Below are positions 16,271 to 24,326 of a stretch of DNA of 64,000 bases, piece by piece. Made by a program: the position numbers and the translations under genes. Origin of the DNA: Streptomyces vietnamensis (lineage in GTDB: Bacteria > Actinomycetota > Actinomycetes > Streptomycetales > Streptomycetaceae); the NCBI RefSeq assembly GCF_000830005.1, contig NZ_CP010407.1, positions 4,716,001 through 4,780,000 on the forward strand, read 5' to 3'. Under the pieces are notes generated by a model. That model saw nothing but the letters and a program-made list of their open reading frames with translations, searched no databases and was not told the origin of the DNA. Each line of letters begins with the position of its first letter. Position 1 is the first letter of the stretch.

Positions 16271-17608
16271 GTGGCAGGACGGGGACTCGGGGCAGGGCTG
16301 CGGCAGCGGCATCTGGCCATGATCGCGTTGGGTGGGGCCATCGGGGCCGGGCTGTTCGTCGGGTCCGGGGTCGGGATCGCGGCCGCCGGGCCCGGGATCC
16401 TCGTCTCGTACGCCCTCGCCGGGGTCCTGACCGTGCTCGTCATGCGGATGCTCGGGGAGATGTCCGCCGCCCACCCCGACACCGGTTCCTTCGCCGAGCA
16501 CGCACGGCGGGCGTTCGGGCCGTGGGCCGGGCTGCTCGCCGGCTGGATGTACTGGGCGCTGCTCGTCGTGAGCGTCGCCGCCGAGGCCGTCGCGGCGGCG
16601 CACATCGTCGGCGGCTGGCTGCCCGCCGTGCCCGGCTGGGCCTGGGTGGCCGTCTTCATGACCGTGTTCACGGCGAGCAACCTCGCCGGCGTACGGAACT
16701 TCGGCGAGCTGGAGTTCTGGTTCGCCGGCCTGAAGATCGCCGCGATCGGCGGGTTCCTGCTGCTCGGGGCGGCCGTTCTGCTCGGGACGATGCCCGGCTC
16801 GCCCTCGCCCGGCGCCGGGCACCTCCTCCGCGACGGCGGCTTCCTGCCGCACGGCTGGTACGGCGTCGCCGTCGGCCTCGTCGCCGCCGTCTTCGCCTTC
16901 GGCGGTCTGGAGACCGTGACCATCGCGGCCGCCGAGTGCGAGGACCCGGTCCGCGCCGTGCGGGCGGGCGTCCGGGCCGTGATGTGGCGGGTCGCCGTCT
17001 GCTACCTCGGCTCGATGGCCGTCATCGTGACCCTCGTACCGTGGGACGCCCCGGGCGTCGCCGACGGGCCGTACGCCGCCGTGATGGACCGGATCGGCGT
17101 GCCCGGCGCCGGCGACCTCATGAAGGCCGTCGTCCTCGTGGCGCTCCTGTCCGCCATGAACGCCAACATCTACGGTTCCTCCCGCATGCTGTACGCCCTC
17201 GTCGGGCGCGGCGACGCGCCCCGCGTCCTCGGCCGGCTCGGGCGGCGGTCGGGCGTCCCGTACGCCGCCGTCCTCGCCTCCGCCGCGTTCGGGTTCGTCT
17301 CCGTCGTGCTCAGTCTTCTCTGGCCGCGTACGGTCTTCCCGTTCCTGCTCGACTCGATCGGCGCCGCGATCCTGCTCGTCTGGGCGCTGATCGCCGCCTC
17401 CCACCTGCGGCTGCACGGCCCTTCCGTACGGGCCGCCGTCGCCCTCGTGGGGATCGGCGGGGTGCTGGTGTTCATGCTGGGCGACGCCGCGTCCCGCACC
17501 CAGCTCCTGACGACGGGGTCGTGGGCCCTCGCCCTCCTCGTCCTCGCCCGGGTCCGGAGCCTCAGGAGCGTGCGTACCGGGCCAGGAACAGGTCCACTCC
17601 CGAGCTGA
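16271..17608 (+). CDS. APC-family amino acid permease
   Basis: This 445-residue permease has about 12 helices. It opens with RQRHLAMIALGGAIGAGLFV and carries the amino-acid-permease signature region (AAHIVGGWLP, ETVTIAAAECEDPVRAV). It belongs to the GABA/aromatic amino acid permease branch. The GTG start at 16271 follows GGGGGGA. Its 3' end overlaps the convergent TetR gene by 47 bases. The substrate is not deducible. Confidence 0.9.
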   Translation: MAGRGLGAGLRQRHLAMIALGGAIGAGLFVGSGVGIAAAGPGILVSYALAGVLTVLVMRMLGEMSAAHPDTGSFAEHARRAFGPWAGLLAGWMYWALLVVSVAAEAVAAAHIVGGWLPAVPGWAWVAVFMTVFTASNLAGVRNFGELEFWFAGLKIAAIGGFLLLGAAVLLGTMPGSPSPGAGHLLRDGGFLPHGWYGVAVGLVAAVFAFGGLETVTIAAAECEDPVRAVRAGVRAVMWRVAVCYLGSMAVIVTLVPWDAPGVADGPYAAVMDRIGVPGAGDLMKAVVLVALLSAMNANIYGSSRMLYALVGRGDAPRVLGRLGRRSGVPYAAVLASAAFGFVSVVLSLLWPRTVFPFLLDSIGAAILLVWALIAASHLRLHGPSVRAAVALVGIGGVLVFMLGDAASRTQLLTTGSWALALLVLARVRSLRSVRTGPGTGPLPS

Positions 17609-18242
17609 TCACCCGCGTCAGCTCCGCGTCGTCGATCTCGGCGTCAGGGGAGAAGGTACGGACGAGCTGCGGCACGCCCACCGTCGCCGCCACCAGCTGC
17701 TGCACGGCGAGCGCCGGGTCGGGCGCGTCGAGGACGCCGCGCGCGTTCAGCTCGGTGAAGGCCTCGATCAGCGGGCCGTTGTTCATGTCGTAGCTGACCC
17801 GGTACCAGAGCTGGCCGAGCTGCGGGAAGCGGTCGATCTCGCCGATGACCAGGCGCCGCAGCGACATGATGTCCGGGCGCAGCAGGATCCGCGCCCAGTC
17901 GGTGGTGAGCCGGACGAGCGCGGCCCGCAGGTCGGGGGCGTCGGCGATCGTCGAGTTGGAGGGCTCCAGATCGGCGTACGTCTTCGGCAGGACGCCGCCG
18001 ATGACGGCGAGGAACAGGCGCTCCTTGCTGCCGAAGTGCTTGTAGATCGTCGCCTTCGAGACGCCGGAACCACGGGTGATCGCGTCCATCGACGCCGCCG
18101 AGTACCCCTCCGCGAGGAACTCCGCGAGCGCCGCGTCGATGATCGCCTGGCGCTTGCGCGAGGCGGCGTCCGCCGGGTCCGGGATGATCGGGATGCCGTA
18201 CTCGTCGATCGCGTCGGCGGCCTGCTGTGCGTCGGCTCCCAT
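17562..18242 (-). CDS. TetR family regulator of the MFS/pirin/FMN-reductase locus
   Basis: The 226 residues include an N-terminal extension (MGADAQQAADAIDEYGIPII), the HTH (YSAASMDAITRGSGVSKATI, YKHFGSKERLF) and an AcrR-like C-terminal domain. Similar sites with ACTGAAC(G/C)GTT occur just upstream of this gene (18283) and in the divergent pirin/FMN-reductase promoter (20385-20427). It is therefore the probable repressor of the MFS, pirin, reductase and hydrolase genes. The 3' end overlaps the permease gene. Confidence 0.92.
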   Translation of the reverse strand: MGADAQQAADAIDEYGIPIIPDPADAASRKRQAIIDAALAEFLAEGYSAASMDAITRGSGVSKATIYKHFGSKERLFLAVIGGVLPKTYADLEPSNSTIADAPDLRAALVRLTTDWARILLRPDIMSLRRLVIGEIDRFPQLGQLWYRVSYDMNNGPLIEAFTELNARGVLDAPDPALAVQQLVAATVGVPQLVRTFSPDAEIDDAELTRVISSGVDLFLARYARS

Positions 18243-18272
18243 GGGTGGTCCTTAGCTGTGGTGGCGGGTCCG

Positions 18273-19475
18273 TCAGTATATGAACTGAACGGTTTGGTCT
18301 GCAAAGGCCGCGAGTGCCGGTCCGACCGCCACACCGATCAGGAACGCCAGGTTGAACAGGCCGATCGCGAGCCCGTGGCGGGCCGCCGGCAGGCTCCCGG
18401 TCGCGGCGCCCGTGAGCAGCCCCTGGCCGCCGGCCGTGACGAGCGCGCTGGTCCCCGAGCCGAGCAGGACGGCTGCCGGCCAGGGGGCCGTCACGGCGAG
18501 TGCGAGCGCCGCCGTCGAACCGAGCGCGAGGACGGCCTTGAGTCGGGCGGGGCCCAGCCTCGGCGCCGCCCGGACCAGCTGCCAGGACAGCAGCGCCCCC
18601 GCGAGCGCGGCGACGGACGCGACCGCCCCCGTCTCCACCGCGCCCCAGCCGGTGAGCGCGGCGACGCGGCGCGGAGCCGCGTACAGGAGGGCGAAGTTGA
18701 CGGTCGAGAGTGCCAGCATCAGCGCGGATGCCGCGAGGAAGCGGCGGTTGCGGAGGATGTCCAGGGGGAGGCCGCCGGGGGTACGAGGGGTCGACCGGTC
18801 CTGTGACGGGTGCCCTCCCGCGAGGCGGAGCGCCGGGCGCAGCGAGAGCAGGCTCAGGAGCGGGAGGACCAGGGCCCCGCGCCAGCCGAACGCCCCCGCC
18901 ACCGCCGCCCCCGCGAACAGGCCCACGGTGCCGCCGGCCGCGCTGCCGATCGCGACCAGGCCGGGGGTCCGGCCCGAGCGGTCCCGGCCCGCCAGCTGGA
19001 AGGCGGCGACGTTCAGGCCGGCCGCGCCTGCCGCTTCCAGGGCCCGGCCGGCTGTCGCCAGGGGGAGGTTCGGGGCCAGGAGGATGAGGAGCGCGCCGGC
19101 GGTCACGAGGGCGGCCGCGGCTTTGATGACCCCGGCGGGGCCGTGGCGCCGTCCGGCGGTGGCGGAGAGGAGGGGGGTGCCCAGCGCCATGCCCAGGCCG
19201 AAGGCCGTCATGAGCCAGGCGGCCTCCGTCGGGGCGACGGCCAGGGCGTGGGCCGCGTCCGGGAGGGCGAGGCTTGGGCCTGAGACGCCCATTGCGGCGG
19301 GGGCGGCGAGAGCCGCGAGCAGGAGGCCGCGCCGGGGCGGTGGGGCCTGGGACGTGTTGGCGTCTGCGGCCCGGTGGTCCGTTTGTGCCCACCCTCCCCC
19401 AAGCTCTCGGCTTCGCTCGAGCAGGGGGGACCCCCCTCGCCCCGCGGAACGCCTGCCCACAAACGGGCTGCTCAT
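18273..19475 (-). CDS. MFS drug transporter (Cmx/CmrA-like) with repeat-derived N-terminus
   Basis: The 400 residues include about 12 helices, starting at RRGLLLAALAAPAAMGVSGP and matching the chloramphenicol-efflux branch of DHA1. The first 45 residues (MSSPFVGRRSAGRGG, ERSRELGGGWAQTDHRA) are unlike other members because they are encoded by an 88-bp palindromic repeat (19379-19466). The ATG at 19475 overlaps the TGA of the pirin gene (ATGA). The only later ATG (around 19293) would cut into the first membrane helix, so the longer form is preferred. The cassette is downstream of pirin and probably under the TetR repressor. Confidence 0.8.
   Translation of the reverse strand: MSSPFVGRRSAGRGGSPLLERSRELGGGWAQTDHRAADANTSQAPPPRRGLLLAALAAPAAMGVSGPSLALPDAAHALAVAPTEAAWLMTAFGLGMALGTPLLSATAGRRHGPAGVIKAAAALVTAGALLILLAPNLPLATAGRALEAAGAAGLNVAAFQLAGRDRSGRTPGLVAIGSAAGGTVGLFAGAAVAGAFGWRGALVLPLLSLLSLRPALRLAGGHPSQDRSTPRTPGGLPLDILRNRRFLAASALMLALSTVNFALLYAAPRRVAALTGWGAVETGAVASVAALAGALLSWQLVRAAPRLGPARLKAVLALGSTAALALAVTAPWPAAVLLGSGTSALVTAGGQGLLTGAATGSLPAARHGLAIGLFNLAFLIGVAVGPALAAFADQTVQFIY
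18281..18297. promoter_or_regulatory. TetR operator upstream of the MFS 3' end and TetR start
   Basis: TGAACTGAACGGTTTGG at 18281-18297 lies just upstream of the TetR start (18242). It shares ACTGAAC(G/C)GTT with the sites at 20385-20427. It overlaps the last codons of the MFS gene. Confidence 0.6.
19379..19466. repeat. 88-bp palindromic dispersed repeat inside the MFS gene start
   Basis: The ends are the 9-bp inverted repeats CCGTTTGTG (19379-19387) and CACAAACGG (19458-19466). The inside holds GGTGGGC/GCCCACC and CGTTCCGC blocks like those of the elements at 29950 and 58665. The centre is different: a CTCCCCCAAGCTCTCGG / CTCGAGCAGGGGGG hairpin that I recall as a common Streptomyces intergenic repeat. 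Here it is translated as the start of the MFS protein. Confidence 0.8.
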
Positions 19476-20350
19476 ACCGGCATCCGGCCCATTCGGCCCT
19501 CCCTGAAGTCCCTTTCCGCTTCGCGGAGTTCCGCTGCCGTGTTCATCACGAACGGGCCGCTGCGGGCCACCGGTTCGCCGATCGGTTCGCCCGTCAGGAC
19601 CAGGACCTCGGCCGCCGTCTCCGGGGCCTCCACCGTGAAGCCGTCCCCCTCCTGGGTCAGGACCGCGAGGTGGCCGTCCGGGAGGGGGGTGCCCGAGACC
19701 GTGGCCTCGCCCTGCATCACGTACACCATCGCGTTGTGCCCGGCGGGGACGGTGAACTCGGCGCGGGTTCCCGGCGCGAGTCGTCCGTGGGCGACGAGTA
19801 CCGGCGTACGGGTCTCGAAGGGGCCGGTCACGCCGTGGCTGGTCCCGGCGAGGACGGTCAGTTCGGCGCCCTCCGGGGTGACGGCCACCGGCAGGTCGGC
19901 GGCCTCGGCGTTCTGGCTCTGCGGCGGGACGCCCTTGAGGTGGGCGGGGAGGTTCAGCCAGATCTGGAGCATGTGCTGCCGGCCGCCCGAGGCGAGGAAC
20001 TCCGGCGTGGGCAGGGCCTCGTGGACGATGCCCGAACCGGCGGTGAGCCACTGGACGCCGCCCGCGCGGACGACGGCGCGGTGGCCGCGTGAGTCGGCGT
20101 TCGCGATGTCGCCGTCGAGGACGTACTGGATCGTCTCGAAGCCCCGGTGCGGGTGCGGGGGCGCGCCCTTCGCCTCGCCGGGCGCGAGCTCGATCGGCCC
20201 GACCTGATCGATCATCAGGAAGGGGTCGACGAAGGGGAGTTCCTCGGTGGGGAACGGGCGGCGTACCGGGAATCCGGCGCCCTCGTGGGTGTGGAAGGGG
20301 CGGGCCGTGCGGGCGACGGTCCGGCGGCCCGTGAGCTGAGGAGTGGTCAT
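19472..20350 (-). CDS. Pirin family protein
   Basis: This 292-residue double-cupin protein has the pirin metal site motif PPHPHRGFETIQYVLDG (residues about 63-79) and the second-ligand region QWLTAGSGIVHEA. Bacterial pirins include quercetin dioxygenases and redox-linked regulators. The gene is coupled to the downstream MFS gene by ATGA. It is divergent from an FMN reductase across a region with three TetR-type operators, so pirin, exporter and reductase probably respond to the same redox-active compound. Confidence 0.92.
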   Translation of the reverse strand: MTTPQLTGRRTVARTARPFHTHEGAGFPVRRPFPTEELPFVDPFLMIDQVGPIELAPGEAKGAPPHPHRGFETIQYVLDGDIANADSRGHRAVVRAGGVQWLTAGSGIVHEALPTPEFLASGGRQHMLQIWLNLPAHLKGVPPQSQNAEAADLPVAVTPEGAELTVLAGTSHGVTGPFETRTPVLVAHGRLAPGTRAEFTVPAGHNAMVYVMQGEATVSGTPLPDGHLAVLTQEGDGFTVEAPETAAEVLVLTGEPIGEPVARSGPFVMNTAAELREAERDFREGRMGRMPV

Positions 20351-20375
20351 GTCTCGAATGAACTACACCATTCAG

Positions 20376-20427
20376 TTCACTGTCAAGACTGAACCGTTCC
20401 GTTGACAGAATGAACCGATCGGTTTAG
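20376..20427. promoter_or_regulatory. Divergent promoter with TetR operators
   Basis: Motifs related to ACTGAACSGTT occur at 20385-20401 (AAGACTGAACCGTTCCG) and 20408-20427. The second contains the perfect 12-bp palindrome AACCGATCGGTT at 20413-20424. A further TTCAGTTCA half site lies at 20371-20379. They sit between the pirin start (20350) and the reductase start (20485). Confidence 0.7.
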
Positions 20428-20484
20428 CTTCGGTGGCGTCGAGTCCGGCACCCGCCGGCTCACCCGACGAACTGGGGGGTTCCC

Positions 20485-21063
20485 ATGACCGCGTCCACGA
20501 TCCTCGCCATCTCCGGCTCGCTCCGCGCCACCTCGCACAACACGCAACTGCTGCGCGCCGCCCAGAAGTTCAACCCCGGCGGCCAGGAGATCGAGATCTA
20601 CGAGGACCTGCGCGAGATCCCGCCGTACGACCTGGACCTCGACACCCCCGAACTGCGGCCGGCCGTCGTCGACGAGCTGCGCCGCCGGGTCGCGGAGGCG
20701 GACGGACTGCTCATCGCCACCCCGGAGTTCAACTACTCCGTCCCCGGCGTCCTCAAGAACGCGCTCGACTGGCTCTCCACCGACTGGACGAAGACCGAGG
20801 GCCTCCCGCTGCACCGCAAGCCCGTCGCGATCCTCGGCGCCGCGCCCACCAACTTCGGCACCGTCCGGGCGCAGCTCGCCCTCCGTCAGGTCTTCGTCTG
20901 GACCGACAGTGACGTCGTCGTGAAGCCCGAGGTCCACGTCTTCCGCTCGCACGAGCGCTTCGACGCCGACGGGAACCTCACGGACGAGGTCACCATCGAG
21001 CTCCTCCAGGGCCTCCTGGCCGCCCTCCAGGCCAAGATCGACGCGTCGAAGGCCGTCGCGTGA
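20485..21063 (+). CDS. NAD(P)H-dependent FMN reductase
   Basis: This 192-residue flavodoxin-like enzyme has the phosphate-binding ISGSLRATSHN (residues 9-19) and the signature PEFNYSVPGVLKNALDW. It is like ChrR/YieF and azoreductase-type quinone reductases. It reduces FMN, quinones or azo compounds in the cytoplasm. ATG start behind GGGGGG. Its stop overlaps the GTG of the metallo-hydrolase gene. It is divergent from pirin under the shared TetR operators. Confidence 0.93.
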   Translation: MTASTILAISGSLRATSHNTQLLRAAQKFNPGGQEIEIYEDLREIPPYDLDLDTPELRPAVVDELRRRVAEADGLLIATPEFNYSVPGVLKNALDWLSTDWTKTEGLPLHRKPVAILGAAPTNFGTVRAQLALRQVFVWTDSDVVVKPEVHVFRSHERFDADGNLTDEVTIELLQGLLAALQAKIDASKAVA

Positions 21064-21878
21064 GTCCCCGTCCGGCGGCCGTCACCGCCACCCACCTCGG
21101 TACCGCGACCGTCCTCCTCCGCATCGGCGACCTGACCCTCCTCACCGACCCCGCCCTCGACCCGGCCCCCGCCGACTACCCCGGCGCCCGCCCGCTCCAC
21201 CGCAATGCCGGGCCCGCGCTGACCGCCGCCGAACTCCCGCCCGTCGACCTGGTGCTGCTCTCGCACGACCAGCACTTCGACAACCTCGACCTGGCCGGTC
21301 GCGAGGTCCTGGGCCGGGCGGCTCGGGTCCTCACCACGCCGGAAGCCGCCGAACGGCTCGGCGGGCGGGCGGAGGGGCTCGTGCCCTGGGAGAGCCGGAA
21401 GGTCACCGCCGGGGCCACGACCGTCACGGTCACGGCCACCCCCGCCCGGCACGGCCCGGAGGGCACCGAACACGTCACGGGACCCGTCACGGGCTTCGTC
21501 GTCGAGTACGAGGGCGTCGGGTACGAGGGTGTTGAGCACGAGGGCGTCGGGTACGAGGGCGGCACGCTGTACGTCTCCGGCGACACCGTCCGCCACGTCG
21601 CCCTGACGGAGATCGGCGACCGCTTCCGCATCGACACGGCCTTCCTCCACCTCGGCGACGCGCACTTCCCGTCGACCGGCGACCGCGCGTTCTCGATGAG
21701 CGCGGCGGAGGGCGCGGCCCTCGCCCGTACCCTCGGCGCCCGTACGGTGATCCCGCTCCACTACGACTCCTGGGACCACCTCGCGGAGGACCCGGCCCGC
21801 ATCACGGAGGCCTTCGCGGCCCCAGACCTGGCGGGACGGCTGCGGTGGCTGCGGCCGGGTGTCGCCGAGGAGCTCTGA
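21060..21878 (+). CDS. MBL-fold metallo-hydrolase (UlaG-like)
   Basis: This 272-residue hydrolase has the metal motif LLSHDQHFDNLDL (H-x-x-H-x-D type), TPARHGPEG and HYDSWDH, as in UlaG-like lactonases. The GTG overlaps the reductase stop (GTGA). Between two core strands (around residues 150-165) it carries an in-frame tandem repeat, YEGVGYEGVEHEGVGYEGG. This comes from a short DNA repeat at 21506-21562 and probably forms a surface loop. The substrate is unknown; co-transcription with the reductase suggests detoxification of a quinone or lactone. Confidence 0.88.
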   Translation: MSPRPAAVTATHLGTATVLLRIGDLTLLTDPALDPAPADYPGARPLHRNAGPALTAAELPPVDLVLLSHDQHFDNLDLAGREVLGRAARVLTTPEAAERLGGRAEGLVPWESRKVTAGATTVTVTATPARHGPEGTEHVTGPVTGFVVEYEGVGYEGVEHEGVGYEGGTLYVSGDTVRHVALTEIGDRFRIDTAFLHLGDAHFPSTGDRAFSMSAAEGAALARTLGARTVIPLHYDSWDHLAEDPARITEAFAAPDLAGRLRWLRPGVAEEL

Positions 21879-21902
21879 GGCCCTCCGGGGCCCTCTGGCC
21901 GG

Positions 21903-22229
21903 TCAGCGGCCCCGCCGTACCCCCGCCGTCACCGCGACCGCTCCCGCGACCGCGAGGACCGCGCCCGCCGCCATGACGCCCCGCCCGGAGCGGTACGAGA
22001 GCACCGACCAGCACGACCGCGCCGACAGCAGGGACCCGACGCTCGCCCAGGATCCGACGGACAGCGCCGAGGCGGCGGAGCCGACCGAGCCGACGGAGAG
22101 GAACGACCCGACCGAACCGATCGAGAGGGTCGAACCGACGGAACCGATGGACAGGAACGAGTCCCTGGACCAGAGCGAGAGGCGCGAGGAGGAGCCCGAA
22201 GAGGTCATGACCCGATCGTAGGCGCTCAC
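21903..22229 (-). CDS. SIGSVGS-repeat small membrane-anchored protein
   Basis: The GTG at 22229 overlaps the stop of the preceding micro-ORF (GTGA). This gives 108 residues: MSAYDRVMTSSGSSSRLSLW, then an octad repeat (FLSIGSVGS, TLSIGSVGS, FLSVGSVGS, ALSVGSWAS), then one C-terminal helix (GVMAAGAVLAVAGAVAVTAG). Ser/Gly-repeat proteins with this wording occur in other Streptomyces as I recall; their function is unknown. The repeat suggests a beta-roll or a filament. It is downstream of DoxX on the same strand. An ATG at 22208 is an alternative start. Confidence 0.65.
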   Translation of the reverse strand: MSAYDRVMTSSGSSSRLSLWSRDSFLSIGSVGSTLSIGSVGSFLSVGSVGSAASALSVGSWASVGSLLSARSCWSVLSYRSGRGVMAAGAVLAVAGAVAVTAGVRRGR

Positions 22230-22273
22230 GCCGCGAAGGCCTCGGGGCTCACGCCGCAAGGTCTCGGGCTCAC
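22226..22273 (-). CDS. GTGA-linked micro-ORF between doxX and the SIGSVGS gene (15 codons)
   Basis: GTG at 22273-22271 overlaps the doxX stop (22272-22270). The frame encodes MSPRPCGVSPEAFAA and ends with TGA at 22228-22226, itself overlapping the GTG of the next gene. The peptide end SPEAFAA copies the DoxX C-terminus GPEAFAA, so it arose by tandem duplication of about 22 bp. Translation is plausible by coupling but unproven. Confidence 0.45.
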   Translation of the reverse strand: MSPRPCGVSPEAFAA

Positions 22274-22653
22274 GCCGCGAAGGCCTCGGGACCGAACCGC
22301 CCCCACACCAGGAACAGGCACAGGACCAGGTAGACCACGTCCCCCGCGATCGTCGCCCGCTCCCCCCGCCGCAGCCGCACCGTCAGCGCCCCCACGAACA
22401 GCAGCACCAGGCCCGTCGCCGTCACCGGCACCAGGACCGGTGCGATGCCGAGTACGGCGGGCAGGGTGAGCCCCGCCGCCGCGAGCAGCTCCACGGCGCC
22501 GATCGCCTTCAGCGCACCCGGGCTGAACTCCAGCACCCACTGGGCCGACGCGCCCAGGGCCGCCATCCTCTCCCTCGGCAGGAACATCTTGGCGCTGCCG
22601 AGGAAGCAGACGAAGGCCATCAGTCCGGCGACGATCCACAGGGCGATGTTCAT
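22270..22653 (-). CDS. DoxX family membrane protein
   Basis: This 127-residue protein has four hydrophobic helices (LWIVAGLMAFVCFLGSAKMF, IGAVELLAAAGLTLPAVLGI, ATGLVLLFVGALTVRL, DVVYLVLCLFLVWGRF), typical of DoxX/SURF4-like proteins of redox and thiol homeostasis. A CRP-like site (22733-22748) precedes it. It closely matches the site before the flavin oxidoreductase at 12200, suggesting a common regulator. Its 3' end has been duplicated into a linked micro-ORF. Confidence 0.88.
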   Translation of the reverse strand: MNIALWIVAGLMAFVCFLGSAKMFLPRERMAALGASAQWVLEFSPGALKAIGAVELLAAAGLTLPAVLGIAPVLVPVTATGLVLLFVGALTVRLRRGERATIAGDVVYLVLCLFLVWGRFGPEAFAA

Positions 22654-22732
22654 GGTGAAGCTCCTTGGTCGAGTCGAGGGGTGCCCGCGTCCCCGAGACG
22701 AGACGCCGCCTCCGCCCGTGACATCCCGCGCC

Positions 22733-22748
22733 TGCGACGTGGATCACA
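22733..22748. promoter_or_regulatory. CRP-like site upstream of doxX
   Basis: On the minus strand this reads TGTGATCCACGTCGCA. It differs from the site at 12200-12215 only by transitions (12 of 16 identical). It lies 80 bases before the doxX ATG, almost the same distance as the other site has from its gene. Confidence 0.45.
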
Positions 22749-22847
22749 CCGGGGGGCGTGCCGCAGGGGCCGTACGGGAAGACGAGCTGGTGCGAACTGG
22801 GCGGCGAGCGCTGGTAGTCCGGGAACCGGGGCTGTCAGGATGCGCGC

Positions 22848-24188
22848 ATGACGCAGATCATCAAGGGGGGAAACCTTCCGCTCAGCGGCGAGCCGATGCG
22901 GGTCGCCGTCGTCCGCCGGTCCGGTGGGCCGGAGGCGCCGAAGGTCGACGCGGCGGCGCTGCTGGTCGACGCGGACGGCAGGGTCAGGGACCGGGGCGAC
23001 CTGGTCTTCTACAACCAGCCCGAGCACGCCGGGAGCGGCATACGGCTCCTGGGGGAGGTCCAGGGCGAGGGCGGGGTCGTCGCGGACTGGCTGGAGATGG
23101 ACCCGGGCCGGGTCGAGCCGTCCGTGGAGCGGGTCGTGGTCGCGGCGTCCTGCGACGGCGGGACGTTCGGAGAGGTCGAGGACCTGTACGTACGGGCGGT
23201 GAGCGCGACCACCGGCGAGCAGCTGGCGCTGTACGCGGTGGAGGACGCGACGACGGAGACCGCGATCCTGCTCGGCGAGTTCTACCGCAGGAACGGGGGG
23301 TGGAAGTTCCGGGCGGTCGGGCAGGGGTACGACTCGGGGCTGCCGGCCCTCGCGACGGACTTCGGTTTCTCGCCGTCGGAGGAGGAAGGGGAGGAGGACG
23401 AGCCGGGGGCGGCGGGCGACGGCCTTTCGCCGGCCGCCGGAACGGTGCAGGACGCCCCCGCGCCCTACATCCCCGCTCCCGTCCCCGCGCCCTACGCCCC
23501 CGCCCCCGTCGCCGTGGAGAAGGCGGACGCCCCCGTCCCGTACTCCGGCGCACCGCAACCCGCTGCCCCGGGACGGCTCAATGACCTCCCCCGCGAAATG
23601 GGCCCGGAGTTCGCGTACTTCGAGTACCAGGGGGAGGGCAAGGAGGACGTCGAGACCGGTCTCACCCTCCCGCGGGGCTTCCTGGCGGTCGACGTGATGA
23701 AGAAGGGCACCGGCTACCTGGACATCGTCACGCTGACCGTCCGCAAGCGCAGGTGGCGGCAGGTCATGCGGAGCCGCATGGACGATCTGCGCGGGGTGGG
23801 CATCCTGCACCACGACGGTCAGTCGCCGTTGCGGCTGAGGGTGGACACGCGCGGCCGGTGGATGATCCGGCTCCGCCCGGTGTCGACGCTGCGTTCGTTC
23901 GACGGGCCGGTGGAGGGGTACGGGCCGGACGTCCTGGCGTACACCGGCGACGAGACCGGCGTCAGGTTCCGGTTCGAGGGCGACGAGGACAAGAAGGGGT
24001 ACTTCGGGGTCGCGGCCCACCGGAAGGGCGGCCACTGGGAGTACCGGTTCAGCCGGCGCGACCGGGGCCGGGGGAAGGGCGACCTCCCCCGGGGCCCGCG
24101 CCTCCTCGTCGTCGAGGCGGACGGGGCCTGGTCCATGGAGCCCCGCCCGGGGGGAAGCGGGGGCTTCTGGTCCCGGTCGGGACGCTAG
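22848..24188 (+). CDS. TerD-domain protein with a variable linker and C-terminal domain
   Basis: The 446 residues begin with a TerD-like domain (MTQIIKGGNLPLSGEPMRVA, DLVFYNQPEHAGSGIRLLGE, EDLYVRAVSATTGEQLALYA) that in this family binds calcium through acidic loops. A Pro/Ala-rich linker (about 190-240) joins it to an unassigned C-terminal part (RGFLAVDVMKKGTGYLDIVT, GRWMIRLRPVSTLRSFDGPV). Tellurium-resistance proteins of this type are common in Streptomyces and linked to stress and development. It stands alone here, without other ter genes. Confidence 0.85.
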   Translation: MTQIIKGGNLPLSGEPMRVAVVRRSGGPEAPKVDAAALLVDADGRVRDRGDLVFYNQPEHAGSGIRLLGEVQGEGGVVADWLEMDPGRVEPSVERVVVAASCDGGTFGEVEDLYVRAVSATTGEQLALYAVEDATTETAILLGEFYRRNGGWKFRAVGQGYDSGLPALATDFGFSPSEEEGEEDEPGAAGDGLSPAAGTVQDAPAPYIPAPVPAPYAPAPVAVEKADAPVPYSGAPQPAAPGRLNDLPREMGPEFAYFEYQGEGKEDVETGLTLPRGFLAVDVMKKGTGYLDIVTLTVRKRRWRQVMRSRMDDLRGVGILHHDGQSPLRLRVDTRGRWMIRLRPVSTLRSFDGPVEGYGPDVLAYTGDETGVRFRFEGDEDKKGYFGVAAHRKGGHWEYRFSRRDRGRGKGDLPRGPRLLVVEADGAWSMEPRPGGSGGFWSRSGR

Positions 24189-24326
24189 GGCCTGTCGGGC
24201 GGTTCAGGGCCTGGGGGAGGGCGGAAAGGAGCCTGCGCGTGGCTCGTTGGACCAATCCGGTCCGCCGCGCGCATCGCTCCAGCGTCCGCCCGCACTCGCT
24301 GGACGCACCACGCAACGAACCACGTA

